A DNA stretch of 64,000 nucleotides, from NCBI RefSeq assembly GCF_024347475.1, contig NZ_AP025487.1:1612001-1676000 (forward strand). Direction: 5' to 3'. The notes under the pieces were generated by a model. The model saw only the letters and a list, made by a program, of their open reading frames with translations. It was not told the DNA's origin and searched no databases. The stretch is from Vibrio fortis. GTDB taxonomy: Bacteria; Pseudomonadota; Gammaproteobacteria; Enterobacterales; Vibrionaceae. Positions 55,220 through 64,000 of this stretch are shown in pieces. The stretch's first letter is position 1. The number at the start of each line of letters is the position of its first letter. The translations under genes and the position numbers were made by a program.

Positions 55220-55885
55220 CTAACTCAGAACCATCAACTGTCCATACAGCTCATCGTATGATTGGATATTGGCGATAGCACCACTAAGATCGTTCTTGCC
55301 ATTAAAGCTGTGTTCAATAGCGATAACGTCGCAACCACTGCCTTTACCTGCGATGACACCTGCATTTGAATCTTCAAAAATAACGGTTTGCTCTGGAGAG
55401 GCATTAAGCTTATCAAGTGCAAGAATATAGGCTTCAGGATCAGGTTTATGCTTGGTAACATGTTCTTGGGTAATCACTAAATCAAAAAGAGTCTCTAGCT
55501 GCAAAGACGCCAAGATATTCTCCACCATCCAAGTAGCTGCTGAGCTCACGACGCCACAGGTTTTACCTGACTTCTTCAACGCCTCCACATACTCTTTTGC
55601 TCCGGAATTCAATTCAAGGCTCACTCTTAGTAATTCTTCATAGTGCGCTCGGAAATAGCGATTAAATTCCGTGAGTTCCGGTGAAATTTGAGCATGGTGA
55701 AAGAAGTGACCTGTGACAACTTGCCAGCTTTCACCCATCACATCTTTGTAAATATTGTGGTCCACGATCGAGCCGTAGTCAGCGCAAGCCATTGCAAGCG
55801 CCTGACCTTTCAATGGTTCTGAATTAACCAATGTTCCGTCCAAGTCGAAAAGGTACACTGTGTAATCTTTCACTGTTGTCTCCAT
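55220..55885 (-). CDS. HAD-superfamily phosphatase (sugar-phosphatase/beta-phosphoglucomutase-like)
   Basis: A 221-residue subfamily IA HAD enzyme. Motif I is YLFDLDGTLVNSEPLKGQA, with the helical cap after it (about 16-90). Motif II is GVVSSAATW, motif III the Lys in TKHKPDPEAYILAL, and motif IV FEDSNAGVIAG. This resembles YfbT/GPH-type sugar phosphatases. The true substrate is unknown. It is the upstream gene of a pair with the small membrane protein. Confidence 0.9.
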   Translation of the reverse strand: METTVKDYTVYLFDLDGTLVNSEPLKGQALAMACADYGSIVDHNIYKDVMGESWQVVTGHFFHHAQISPELTEFNRYFRAHYEELLRVSLELNSGAKEYVEALKKSGKTCGVVSSAATWMVENILASLQLETLFDLVITQEHVTKHKPDPEAYILALDKLNASPEQTVIFEDSNAGVIAGKGSGCDVIAIEHSFNGKNDLSGAIANIQSYDELYGQLMVLS

Positions 55886-56014
55886 TTGTTATCTAGTGTG
55901 TGGTGACTATTCCATGACTTAACACTTAACTTAAATGCCATATGTATTGATTCATTTTTATAATGAAGATACGGCTTTAGTTAGTTAACGCCACCGCATC
56001 TTTGTGTCTTTGCT

Positions 56015-56623
56015 CTACTTTAATTCTTCAGGAATACGACGCCCTTGATAGTAGTACTTACGATCATCTTCATTGATTTCTCGTAACACTCGACAAGGAT
56101 TACCGACCGCAACAACATTAGCTGGAATATCTTTTGTTACGATACTGCCAGCGCCAATTACAGAATTCTCACCAATCGTCACGCCCGGTAGCACAACCGT
56201 ATGTGCGCCAAGCCATACGTTATTGCAGATACGAACTGGAACATTGAACTGTGCTGCTTTGAGCCTCAGTTCAGGACTAATAGGGTGTGTGCCTGCTGCA
56301 ATGGTTACATTAGGCGCAATCATCACGTTGTCACCTATAAATATGTCGGTGTCATCCACAAGCGTTAGGTTGAAATTCGCATATACATTGTTGCCGAGAT
56401 GCGTATGGCGCCCCCAGTTCGCGTGCAGTGGCGGTTCGATGTAACAATCCGTCCCTACTTCCGCGAACAGCTGCTTCATAATCTGTTGTCGTTTGTCGCC
56501 TTCACTCGGGCGTGTGTGGTTAAAATCGTAAAGCACTTCTAAACATTGTGTTTGTTCGGCAACCAGATCGACGTCATCACAGTAATAGACCTCTTGGCTG
56601 TGCATTTTTGCCTTTATATCCAT
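56015..56623 (-). CDS. Sugar O-acetyltransferase (LacA/Maa-like)
   Basis: A 202-residue trimeric acetyltransferase with a left-handed beta-helix. It parallels E. coli LacA throughout: LYDFNHTRPSEGDKRQQIMKQLFAEVG, YIEPPLHANWGRHTHLGNNVYANFNLTLVDDTDI, GTHPISPELRL with the catalytic His, and SIVTKDIPANVVAVGNPCRVLREI. It acetylates a sugar hydroxyl with acetyl-CoA; the sugar is unknown. A second ATG at 56605 with AAAGG before it may be the true start. It is monocistronic in view. Confidence 0.9.
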   Translation of the reverse strand: MDIKAKMHSQEVYYCDDVDLVAEQTQCLEVLYDFNHTRPSEGDKRQQIMKQLFAEVGTDCYIEPPLHANWGRHTHLGNNVYANFNLTLVDDTDIFIGDNVMIAPNVTIAAGTHPISPELRLKAAQFNVPVRICNNVWLGAHTVVLPGVTIGENSVIGAGSIVTKDIPANVVAVGNPCRVLREINEDDRKYYYQGRRIPEELK

Positions 56624-57038
56624 GTTTCAACCTATTTGATAGTGACCTAAAGCGGTATAAATATATCGATATATGAATAGTTTAAAGCGTTGCATGAGCA
56701 TCAAAACGAACCTCGAGGTAACATCATTATGTTCCATCAGGTATTTATTTAGATGCCAAATACAAAACAAAAACACTTCAAACTTCGCCACTACATTAGA
56801 ATTTTGCTAACGCCGATACCAACTTTTTACGCCATCAACGACCAAATTCATCATCGATTTGTGACACTACACGGGTTCGTAATAAGCTTGTAAATCGATT
56901 GAGACTCGTTTGTAGAAAGCTACGTTTATTACAAGATTTCACTATTGCCTGTATAAATGTTTTGATGCATGAGTCCACAAAAACATATCGGACACAAAGT
57001 TAAACGCCAAGACTATTGCATCAGTTTAACTAAAGAAA
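56624..57038. other. 415-bp gene-free AT-rich stretch
   Basis: I see no supportable reading frame or RNA. A 14-bp palindrome ATATATCGATATAT is at 56661-56674, likely part of an AT-rich promoter. Nothing else stands out. Confidence 0.4.
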
Positions 57039-57533
57039 CTAAGCTCGATTGATACGATAGCGTCTAACCGTTCCTTCTATCTCAGCGGTATAACTGCCAA
57101 GATATTCGCCACCACACTTCTCAATCACTTTTTGAGAAGCTGGGTTGTCAACTGAGCACGTGACTATCGCCGATTCCGTAATTGCGTTGTCTCTAACCCA
57201 CGCCAATAGAAACGGAGCCACTCCTTTTCCTCGAGCTGTAGGCCTTGTTTCGTAGCCAATATGCCCAATTACGTTTTCTACATAATCATTGGTACCTTGT
57301 CTGACTCGAATCGCACCCAAGATTTGATTATCTGATACGCAGTAGTAGGTTTTACTGAGTAGATAGCCTTCTGGCAATCCAGTGGTGTCTTTTTCACGTC
57401 TGATGATGTCAGAAAGATGTCCTTCTGGATCCTTTTCTACATCTTGGTATCTGGGAATTCCCGATTCAGAACACTCCTTGGCATAGCTTTCCATCAATGG
57501 CGCTAAACCAATGCTCGCTTCTACTACTTCCAT
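57039..57533 (-). CDS. GNAT-family N-acetyltransferase
   Basis: A 164-residue acyl-CoA acetyltransferase. Conserved parts are LGAIRVRQGTNDYVENVIGHIGYETRPTARGKGVAPFLLAWVR (acetyl-CoA loop R-x-K-G-x-A) and ENCGGEYLGSY-like end (VIEKCGGEYLGSY). It resembles the YkwB/RimJ-type proteins. The ATG at 57533 is used because AAGGAT lies 7 bases upstream; a TTG at 57551 is less likely. It follows the DUF6817-like gene after 10 bases. The substrate is unknown. Confidence 0.88.
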   Translation of the reverse strand: MEVVEASIGLAPLMESYAKECSESGIPRYQDVEKDPEGHLSDIIRREKDTTGLPEGYLLSKTYYCVSDNQILGAIRVRQGTNDYVENVIGHIGYETRPTARGKGVAPFLLAWVRDNAITESAIVTCSVDNPASQKVIEKCGGEYLGSYTAEIEGTVRRYRINRA

Positions 57534-57543
57534 GTAATTATCC

Positions 57544-58077
57544 TTATGCAAAACTCGACAAAGCTGATTTATATGCTTTTCTAGCTTCAGCGCTTAAGTA
57601 ACTATCCATACCTTGGAACAATTCCAACAACTCAGCACCGTATTTCGATTTAAAATCATCACTGCCATATACAAGCTCGAGCTCATTAGCGACGGTCAGC
57701 TCACAAAATAGCTTCGCTGTCTCAGGTTCAAGTTGAAAGGCCGAGTCGGTAAACCTGTCTTTAAATTGAACTGTTGGCACTTTGCCAAATTGCGGAAAAA
57801 CATAATCTCTATCGCAAGAGCAGTATAGATATACCAAAGCCTCTTCTTCGCTACCGATAACACGAGCTATCTCTTGGCGTTGGCTTAAGGAGACCATATT
57901 TTCATCGAAACCCGCAGTGCCGTAAGCGGCATGAAATAGACCTGCGGTTTGAAGTAGTTCGCTACTGCCCCAATTTCTCAGAATCTCTTCAGTTCCTTTT
58001 AAATGTGCTTCTAATGATCCATTGAGATGCTGAAAATCACCCGCTCCCAACATCTGAAGCATCTTGAATTTATCCAT
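57544..58077 (-). CDS. DUF6817-like protein
   Basis: A 177-residue helical protein with histidines in an HD-like pattern: FQHLNGSLEAHLKGTEEILRNWG and LFHAAYGTAGF. From memory this is the DUF6817 group, seen in bacteria and plants; the His pattern suggests a metal-dependent hydrolase. The ATG at 58077 is chosen over a TTG at 58104. It is followed by the GNAT gene and probably shares its transcript. The role is not known. Confidence 0.78.
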   Translation of the reverse strand: MDKFKMLQMLGAGDFQHLNGSLEAHLKGTEEILRNWGSSELLQTAGLFHAAYGTAGFDENMVSLSQRQEIARVIGSEEEALVYLYCSCDRDYVFPQFGKVPTVQFKDRFTDSAFQLEPETAKLFCELTVANELELVYGSDDFKSKYGAELLELFQGMDSYLSAEARKAYKSALSSFA

Positions 58078-58148
58078 AAGCCTAAAACCCTTCGGGTTAG
58101 TCAAAAGTTCATTCCAAGTCGAATTAGCATTCTAACTCTGGTACAAAT

Positions 58149-58877
58149 TTAGATTTCACATGCAAACCAATTAGCTGGCCAATCCCAAAAGTAATTAGAG
58201 CCTACAAGAACCTTTATCTTTCTCCCTGTTGATTCTTCCGTAAAACCAACAACTTGGTTATCCAAACTAACAGCACAAATACGTGTACCTATCATCAAAA
58301 CTTCTTCTCTTGTTTCCAAGCTCTTTAGTTTGAGTGACTCTAGTGCAGCTGTTCTCTTCAATTCTCGCTCTAACGCAGACTTCTCTAACTCACGTCGTGC
58401 TTCCAATTGTTTGGCGGCGCGATCTGAATAGTTAGGATATAACGGCATAGCATTTGGTTGATGTAACTCATGATAAACTAATAACCACCCAGTAAAAGAT
58501 TGCTTTTCTAAAGCACCATACCTTACTTCATACAAAAAAATTCTATCATCTCGATCTTTACTGTTCTCGCAAACGTAGACATCCTTCATTTCTTGATACG
58601 CGTGTAAAACTCCGTCCATTGAAGAACATCGTTTTTCCATCACATTGCGGATAAACCCTGTCTTTTCTTTTGTTAGATAAATACGGTATGTGTCCTTTTC
58701 TACACCTTGTTCAAAAGAATCAATATAGTCACCACTGGCTAGAACCAAAGCACTAGAACCGAGATCTACATGATAGGTTGCGATGTCTCTAAACAAACTA
58801 TCAAGCTCGTCGTTATCAAACTCTGAAGTCGTTTTACAACCGTGTAATAGGAGTAATAAAACTAAAAGATATTTCAT
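58149..58877 (-). CDS. Orphan lipoprotein of unknown function
   Basis: A 242-residue predicted lipoprotein: signal MKYLLVLLLLLHGC with lipobox LHGC at Cys14. A mixed alpha/beta region (about 20-135), a charged helical/coiled-coil stretch (about 145-185, RAAKQLEARRELEKSALERELKR), and a C-terminal domain about 190-242 with TRICAVSLDNQVVGFTEE and a Trp-rich end (YFWDWPANWFACEI). I recognise no family. The start at 58877 is chosen by the lipobox; the longer frame from 58919 adds non-signal residues. It stands alone between the DUF6817-like gene and the arginine transporter. Confidence 0.75.
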   Translation of the reverse strand: MKYLLVLLLLLHGCKTTSEFDNDELDSLFRDIATYHVDLGSSALVLASGDYIDSFEQGVEKDTYRIYLTKEKTGFIRNVMEKRCSSMDGVLHAYQEMKDVYVCENSKDRDDRIFLYEVRYGALEKQSFTGWLLVYHELHQPNAMPLYPNYSDRAAKQLEARRELEKSALERELKRTAALESLKLKSLETREEVLMIGTRICAVSLDNQVVGFTEESTGRKIKVLVGSNYFWDWPANWFACEI

Positions 58878-59028
58878 CTTAAAAATGTCCTTTCCAATAA
58901 AACCCGTTTCATAATTCACAACACCTTATCATCAATAGTTATTTATTTTCAGTAATTTATAAATTTACATGACTATTGAGTTCACAAAATTAACTTCCCA
59001 ACGGCTTTATCTTTGAGCACTGCTAAAC

Positions 59029-59063
59029 AAAAAGCCCGCAATCCTTCTCAGGATCGCGGGCTT
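59029..59063 (-). terminator. Terminator after artM
   Basis: AAGCCCGC (59032-59039) and GCGGGCTT (59056-59063) form an 8-bp GC-rich stem, extended inside by ATCC and GGAT. The A-run at 59028-59033 becomes a U-run on the minus strand, so it terminates the arginine operon. Confidence 0.92.
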
Positions 59064-59093
59064 AATAATTGGTATCTATTGTAGTGAGCCGTG

Positions 59094-59762
59094 TTAAGCA
59101 GCTTCGAATGCGAGGGCTTTCTTTTCAACTTGGCGGAAAATCAGTGTAAGTAGTCCATTTACGCCTAGGTAGAATGCACCAGCGATGCCGAAAACCGTTA
59201 GAGTATCGTAGGTTTGACCGTTGATACGCTGTGCGTAGCCCATCAAATCCATGATGGTGATGGTGCTCGCGAGTGAGGTACCTTTGAATACCAAGATCAC
59301 TTCGTTTGAGTAGGCTGGAACCGCGCGGCGCAGTGCATAAGGAAGTAGCACTTTAAGTGTTGCCACTTTGTCCATACCTAGTGCGCGACACGCTTCCCAC
59401 TGCCCTGCTGGAATCGCGTTAAATGCGCCCTTAAATAGCAGTGTGCTATATGCCGCAGTGTTTAGTGCTAAGGCTAACATTGCACAGAACCATGGCTGAC
59501 TTAACCAAGTCCACATAAAGCTTTCACGAATCCAATCGAACTGCCCTGGGCCGTAATACACCAAGAAGATTTGAACCAAAAGCGGTGTACCTGTGAATAA
59601 CGTAATAATACCACGAGTCAGCCAGTGTATAGCTGGAAGCCTTAACACCAAAGTCACAGTCATTAATAGCGATAAGATACAGCCGACAAGCAGTGATGCA
59701 CCTGTAAGTTGAACACTGGTCACTAGGCCTTCAAGCATTTGAGAGAAGTACTGTTCATTCAT
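59094..59762 (-). CDS. artM: Arginine ABC transporter permease
   Basis: Inner-membrane permease, 222 residues, the same length as E. coli ArtM. About five membrane segments. The EAA loop is GQWEACRALGMDKVATLKVLLPYALRRAVPAYSNE, and FTGTPLLVQIFLVYYGPGQFDWI is typical of ArtM. It overlaps artQ by four bases and ends before a minus-strand terminator. Confidence 0.94.
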   Translation of the reverse strand: MNEQYFSQMLEGLVTSVQLTGASLLVGCILSLLMTVTLVLRLPAIHWLTRGIITLFTGTPLLVQIFLVYYGPGQFDWIRESFMWTWLSQPWFCAMLALALNTAAYSTLLFKGAFNAIPAGQWEACRALGMDKVATLKVLLPYALRRAVPAYSNEVILVFKGTSLASTITIMDLMGYAQRINGQTYDTLTVFGIAGAFYLGVNGLLTLIFRQVEKKALAFEAA

Positions 59763-60445
59763 GCCATCGCTCCTTTTGCACCTAAGCCTTGGATTGAGTA
59801 TTTCGCGTCAATCACTTTTACTGCTCTTTGCGTCACCAAGGTGATCACTAAGTAAATAGCGGCTGCTGTTGCGTACCATGTGAATGCTTCGTGTGTTGCC
59901 GCAGAAGTCAGTTGTGCTTGCTTTAGTAAATCAGTCACACCAATTAACGATACCAATGCTGTGTCTTTCAGAAGAACCAGCCACTGGTTAGTTAAACCAG
60001 GCAGTGCGTGTCTTACTGCTTGCGGGAGAACAATCTTGAAGAAAGCGTGCGATTGGGGAATACCCAGTGCGCTTGCTGCTTCTCTTTGTCCTTTACTGAC
60101 GGCTTTTAAAGCGCCGCGCAAAGTCTGCGAAGCGTAAGACGCGAAAATAAGTGACAGTGCAACAACACCAGATAAAAACGGGCTCACTTCAACGAAATCA
60201 CCAGTGATCATAAACAGCACTTGAGTCGAGCCAAAGTAGATAAACAAGACTACTAAGATCTCTGGTAAACCACGAACCATAGTTACAAACGCCGTGGTTG
60301 GCCATTTAATCGCGATACGTCGAGACATCTCTCCACTTGCAAACAGTACAGCTAAAACTAATCCGACTAATAGGCTGACAAATGCAAGCTGAATGGTCAT
60401 CCAGCTTGCTTCGACGAGCCCTAGAGAGTAACCCGTTAATTCCAT
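59759..60445 (-). CDS. artQ: Arginine ABC transporter permease
   Basis: Second permease, 228 residues. The EAA loop is GQREAASALGIPQSHAFFKIVLPQAVRHALPGLTNQ. The conserved VRGLPEILVVLFIYFGSTQVLF stretch marks the polar amino-acid uptake family. It pairs with ArtM to form the channel. One base separates it from the binding-protein gene upstream. Confidence 0.94.
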   Translation of the reverse strand: MELTGYSLGLVEASWMTIQLAFVSLLVGLVLAVLFASGEMSRRIAIKWPTTAFVTMVRGLPEILVVLFIYFGSTQVLFMITGDFVEVSPFLSGVVALSLIFASYASQTLRGALKAVSKGQREAASALGIPQSHAFFKIVLPQAVRHALPGLTNQWLVLLKDTALVSLIGVTDLLKQAQLTSAATHEAFTWYATAAAIYLVITLVTQRAVKVIDAKYSIQGLGAKGAMA

Positions 60446-60446
60446 A

Positions 60447-61178
60447 TTACTTACCGAAGTACTTGTTGAAGATCTCGTCGTATTCGCCGTTCGCTTTCAC
60501 AGCCGCTAGCGCCACGTTCAATTGGTCAACTAGCTCTTGGTTGCTCTTGTTTACCGCGATACCAAAGCCATTACCGAAATATTCTTGGTTAGTTACTTGA
60601 TCACCAACGTACGTTAGGTTGTCTTGCTTTTTAAACCACTCAGCTACTACCGCTGTGTCACCGAATACTGAATCGATACGACCGTTTTTCATGTCGATGA
60701 ACGCATCTTGGTAGCTTGAGTAAGGTACTGCTGTTACGCCAGTCATCTGCTCTAGTAGGTAGCTTTGGTGTGTTGAACCGTTTTGAACACCGACACGCTT
60801 GCCTTCTAGTGCGGCTTGGTCTGCGACTTTGCCTTCAATAGAAATGAATGCAGCCGAGTTATCGTAGTAAGCGTTAGAGAAGTTCACTTGCTTTAGACGG
60901 GCATCAGTAATATCCATTGCCGAAATTGCAGCATCGTAACGTTTAAATTTAAGCGCTGGGATTAAGCTATCGAACGCTTGGTTATGGAAAGTACACTTTG
61001 CTTTCATCTCTTCACACAACGCGTTTGCTAGATCAACATCGAAACCTTGGATTTGATTGTTTTCATCCATGAACTCGAATGGTGCGTATGTCGCTTCCAT
61101 TGCGAACTTGATTTCTTGTTGTGCCGTTGCGTTAAAAGAAGCAAGGCCGATAAGTGAAGCTAGCAGAATCTTTTTCAT
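60447..61178 (-). CDS. artI: Arginine ABC transporter substrate-binding protein
   Basis: Periplasmic binding protein of 243 residues, like E. coli ArtJ/ArtI. Signal peptide MKKILLASLIGLASFNATA. The mature part has IKFAMEATYAPFEFMDENNQIQGFDVDLANALC, YDAAISAMDITDARLKQVNFS and GSTHQSYLLEQ, the class that binds basic amino acids. Whether it takes arginine only or also lysine and ornithine is not decidable here. The operon order is P-I-Q-M. Confidence 0.92.
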   Translation of the reverse strand: MKKILLASLIGLASFNATAQQEIKFAMEATYAPFEFMDENNQIQGFDVDLANALCEEMKAKCTFHNQAFDSLIPALKFKRYDAAISAMDITDARLKQVNFSNAYYDNSAAFISIEGKVADQAALEGKRVGVQNGSTHQSYLLEQMTGVTAVPYSSYQDAFIDMKNGRIDSVFGDTAVVAEWFKKQDNLTYVGDQVTNQEYFGNGFGIAVNKSNQELVDQLNVALAAVKANGEYDEIFNKYFGK

Positions 61179-61283
61179 TTTTTTACTCCGAATACAGTGT
61201 AATAGCGGCCTGTGGCCATTCTTATAATTTGATTGGTTTTAGTTGATGTTGTGTTTTTACTAAATCTGGTTCTTTGAGTAGAG

Positions 61284-62012
61284 CTAGTGCATCAGGTATT
61301 CAGCAAACTGAGGAGTCTGCGGATTGATAAACGCATCGCTCGTACCGTGCTCTACGATGTACCCTTTTTCTAGGTAGAGAACATGGCTAGCAATCTTTTT
61401 CGCGAAATCGACTTCATGAGTCACCACCACTTGAGTGATGCCGGTTCCGCTTAACTCTTTAATAATGCTGACAACTTGGTTAGTGATTTCAGGGTCTAGC
61501 GCGGCGGTTGGTTCATCAAACAGCAACACATCTGGTTTCATCATCAAAGCACGTGCAATCGCGACACGTTGTTGCTGACCACCGGAAAGTTTTAGCGGCC
61601 ACGCATCGGCTTTATCAGCTAATTGCAGTGTTTCTAGAACTTTCTTCGCTTGAGCAATCGCCTCTTGCTTGTCCATTCCGGCAACTTTTACTGGCGCTTC
61701 AATCAGGTTTTCAATCACCGTCATGTGTGGCCAAAGGTTGTACTGTTGAAAAACCATTCCAACTTTACGACGAAGTTGTAGGCCCTGTTTCTCTGGGATT
61801 GAGCTTGAAAAATCAAACGACTCACTAGCAATCTCTAGCTGGCCATCGTCTGCAATTTCCAACAGGTTTAATACACGAAGCAACGAGCTCTTACCGGCAC
61901 CACTTGGGCCAAGTAAAACCAGTGTTTCACCGCTTTCGCAATTAAACGAAATGTCGTGAAGAACTTGGATGTCGCCATACGATTTGTTGATGCTCTTTAC
62001 TTGAATACTCAT
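61284..62012 (-). CDS. artP: Arginine ABC transporter ATP-binding protein
   Basis: ATPase of 242 residues, same length as E. coli ArtP and very similar: [25 protein letters not shown] (Walker A), [58 protein letters not shown] and [12 protein letters not shown]. The start MSIQVKS at 62012 follows the E. coli start; an ATG at 62027 is possible. A 105-base gap separates it from artI. It is the first gene of the operon. Confidence 0.95.
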   Translation of the reverse strand: MSIQVKSINKSYGDIQVLHDISFNCESGETLVLLGPSGAGKSSLLRVLNLLEIADDGQLEIASESFDFSSSIPEKQGLQLRRKVGMVFQQYNLWPHMTVIENLIEAPVKVAGMDKQEAIAQAKKVLETLQLADKADAWPLKLSGGQQQRVAIARALMMKPDVLLFDEPTAALDPEITNQVVSIIKELSGTGITQVVVTHEVDFAKKIASHVLYLEKGYIVEHGTSDAFINPQTPQFAEYLMH

Positions 62013-62471
62013 GCCAAAATACTGCATTAATTGTCATTTGTTGGTTATTCTATTCATTTAGACCTTTTATGCAAGAAAAATGTATAAAAATTTACTTTGT
62101 TGAATTTTTGTAACAGATATTGCGCAAAATGTAGGCTATTTGTCTGGTCGTATAAGTTCTACATCTATCTTATTGAATTACAAGAAAGGCGTATTAATTA
62201 GCAAACGTTTCACCTCTGTTTTATAAAACAAGCATTGGACAGCGCTACATTTTAAGTTAACAAATATCGAGATATTCGGTGAATAAGTATTGGTAGAGTG
62301 AGTTTGAAGATAGTTATGTGCAACCGCTTAATCCGGTGTGAAGTGGTTTAAAATAAGCTCAGTGAGTCATATAGTTAGAATAATAACCATCTCCAAGATC
62401 ATTCGGTATCGCACATTTTGGCCAGCGATAACATGCTCTAATGAGTTATCAACCAACATAAAGGTAGTCTA
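62013..62471. other. 459-bp gene-free region between artP and the ABC exporter
   Basis: Divergent promoter region. I see no coding frame or clear RNA. The left third is AT-rich and holds weak ArgR-like boxes, listed separately. The right part presumably holds the exporter promoter. Confidence 0.5.
62081..62114. promoter_or_regulatory. Possible tandem ARG boxes of artP
   Basis: TGTATAAAAATTTA (62081-62094) matches the ARG box TGAAT-N4-ATTCA at most positions. TGAATTTTTGTAAC (62101-62114) has a perfect left half. Their centres are 20 bp apart, close to the 21 bp of E. coli ArgR operator pairs. The right halves are poor. Confidence 0.3.
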
Positions 62472-64000
62472 ATGTCCGACTCTGCTTCTACGCTTGAAGA
62501 GCAAATCACACAACCGCCCGAGAATACGAAAAAGAGCCTGAAGATCTTACTTGAGCTCTTTCAGTTCATTAAGCCGTATCGAACCAAAGTCGCTATCGCG
62601 TTAATAGCGCTTATTTTCACCGCGAGTCTGACGCTTACCGTCGGTCATGGTGTACGAATCTTGATTGACCAAGGCTTTACCCAGCGTTCAACCGGTGAAC
62701 TGGGCAATGCGATTCAATTTATGTTGGTGATCATTGGTTTAATCTCAGTCGGGACTTTCTTCCGCTTTTACTTGGTGTCATCAGTCGGAGAACGGGTCAG
62801 TGCCGATATACGTTTAGCGGTGTTCAAACATGTGGTCTCCCTGCATCCGAGTTATTTTGAAACCAACGGCAGTGGTGACATTATGTCACGTATCACTACT
62901 GACACTACCCTGCTACAGAGCATTATTGGCTCATCGTTCTCAATGGCGATGCGTAGTGCATTGATGTGTATCGGCGCTGTGATCATGCTGTTCGCGACCA
63001 ATATCAAACTTACCCTAATCGTTTTGGCATCCGTTCCCTTCGTTCTGGTTCCGATTCTAGTTTATGGTCGACGTGTAAGGACGCTTTCTCGTCAGAGCCA
63101 AGATTCAATGGCCGATGTCGGTTCTTATGCTGGCGAAGCAATAGAGCACATCAAAACCGTACAGAGCTATAGTCACGAACAACAAGAGATCGCTTCATTT
63201 GGTAAAGAGGTAGAAAAGGCTTACGAGATTGGGCGTCAACGCGTTAAACAGCGTGCGATTCTAATCTCTGGCGTAATTCTGATCGTGTTCAGCGCTATCT
63301 CCGGGATGCTGTGGGTCGGTGGTAGTGACGTGATTAGTGGCACTATGTCGGCAGGTGATCTGGGCGCATTTGTATTTTACGCAATTATGGTCGCCTCATC
63401 GCTTGGCACTATTTCAGAGGTAATGGGTGAACTTCAACGTGCAGCAGGTGCAACTGAGAGGTTGATAGAGATTTTACACGTTGAGAGTCATATTGTTGCT
63501 CCAGTTGACCACCCTCAACCCATCGACGGGTTATCGGCAGAGGTTGCCTTCAATGATGTCACCTTTAGCTACCCTTCTCGCCCAGATGATCCAGCAACGA
63601 CGGCTCTCACTATGACAGCCGAAGAAGGGAAGGTATTGGCGCTCGTTGGGCCGTCTGGCGCCGGTAAAACAACGCTATTCGAACTCCTGCAACGCTTCTA
63701 TGACCCGCAACTTGGTAGCGTTACACTTGGCGGCGTTCCGCTTCATCAGTTTGATCCTAACGAATTGCGCTCGCAAATGGCGTTGGTGCCACAACAACCC
63801 GCTCTGTTTAGTCACGATGTGTTCCACAATATTCGTTACGGGAATCCAAATGCCACTGATGAAGAAGTCATTGCAGCAGCAAAAAAAGCGCATGCTCACG
63901 ACTTTATTATGTCGCTACCTGAAGGCTACAACAGCTTCTTAGGCGAGCGAGGTGTTCGCTTATCTGGGGGACAACGTCAACGTATCGCGATTGCCCGCGC
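62472..64000 (+). CDS. ABC exporter, transmembrane plus ATPase domains (3' end beyond window)
   Basis: First 509 codons of an MsbA/LmrA-type exporter with fused domains. The start MSDSASTLEEQITQ is cytoplasmic. Membrane segments begin at about 37 (IALIALIFTASLTLTVG) and continue to about 310. The ATPase part has VTFSYPSRPDDP, Walker A VGPSGAGKTTLFELLQRFYDP and the signature LSGGQRQRIAIARA at the right edge. Walker B lies beyond base 64000. The ATG is at 62472. Substrate unknown; lipid or drug export is typical. It is divergent from the arg transporter genes. Confidence 0.93.
   Translation, partial: MSDSASTLEEQITQPPENTKKSLKILLELFQFIKPYRTKVAIALIALIFTASLTLTVGHGVRILIDQGFTQRSTGELGNAIQFMLVIIGLISVGTFFRFYLVSSVGERVSADIRLAVFKHVVSLHPSYFETNGSGDIMSRITTDTTLLQSIIGSSFSMAMRSALMCIGAVIMLFATNIKLTLIVLASVPFVLVPILVYGRRVRTLSRQSQDSMADVGSYAGEAIEHIKTVQSYSHEQQEIASFGKEVEKAYEIGRQRVKQRAILISGVILIVFSAISGMLWVGGSDVISGTMSAGDLGAFVFYAIMVASSLGTISEVMGELQRAAGATERLIEILHVESHIVAPVDHPQPIDGLSAEVAFNDVTFSYPSRPDDPATTALTMTAEEGKVLALVGPSGAGKTTLFELLQRFYDPQLGSVTLGGVPLHQFDPNELRSQMALVPQQPALFSHDVFHNIRYGNPNATDEEVIAAAKKAHAHDFIMSLPEGYNSFLGERGVRLSGGQRQRIAIAR

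Noticed and set aside
56661..56674. 14-bp palindrome ATATATCGATATAT
   Set aside because: It is low-complexity AT-rich sequence; such palindromes arise by chance and nothing else supports a site.
1..64000. CRISPR array, tRNA, rRNA, IS element or prophage
   Set aside because: No repeat-spacer pattern, cloverleaf, transposase or phage structural gene is visible.

Overview
The window looks like a piece of a Vibrio (Vibrionaceae) main chromosome. The evidence is protein similarity that I recognise, a moderate GC content, and gene neighbourhoods typical of vibrios: a sigma-54 two-component system beside tungstate/molybdopterin genes, norM next to a periplasmic ATP-dependent DNA ligase, and a complete syp-type symbiosis/biofilm polysaccharide locus. 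I cannot name the species. I see no rRNA, tRNA, IS element, prophage or CRISPR array. Genes are cut at both edges: a chemotaxis receptor on the left and an ABC exporter on the right.

Layout. (1) 1-2630: minus-strand chemotaxis receptor, HAD phosphatase and VOC protein. (2) 2752-11269: a divergent module. A response regulator and Cache-type histidine kinase (minus) face tupABC-mobA-mobB/moeA (plus), which imports tungstate/molybdate and builds the pterin cofactor. A GG-N10-GC sigma-54 promoter precedes tupA, so the neighbouring NtrC-type regulator is the natural activator. (3) 11327-24634: housekeeping and signalling genes (diguanylate cyclase, nagK, tapT, sterol desaturase-like protein, second chemotaxis receptor, NlpC/P60 lipoprotein, fructosamine kinase, ribE, norM, Lig E), many separated by clear hairpin terminators.

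(4) 24798-48113: the syp locus, sypA-D, G and H-R, in an unusual arrangement. The hybrid kinase SypF and the SypE regulator of Vibrio fischeri are absent. Between sypD and sypG lie a betaine-type ABC transporter (proXWV order) and a stand-alone Hpt phosphotransfer protein. Sigma-54 promoters precede sypA, sypI and sypP, and a degenerate one precedes sypM. Each has a TTCTCA-N3-TG-like SypG enhancer site about 80-105 bp upstream of the predicted start. SypG (sigma-54 activator) would therefore switch on export (A-D), sugar transfer, flippase and polymerase (H-L), acetylation and chain length (M-O), and priming (P-R) together, with the Hpt protein as the likely phosphodonor.

(5) 48196-54860: LysR regulator and a tripartite RND efflux operon. 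(6) 54925-58877: a minus-strand set of small accessory genes (PnuC-like membrane protein, HAD phosphatase, sugar acetyltransferase, GNAT, DUF6817-like protein, orphan lipoprotein). (7) 59029-62114: arginine ABC transporter artPIQM with its own terminator and weak ArgR-like boxes. (8) 62472-64000: start of an MsbA-like ABC exporter.

Most calls rest on protein family recognition by eye. Start sites were moved from the longest reading frame where a ribosome binding site or family length pointed elsewhere.
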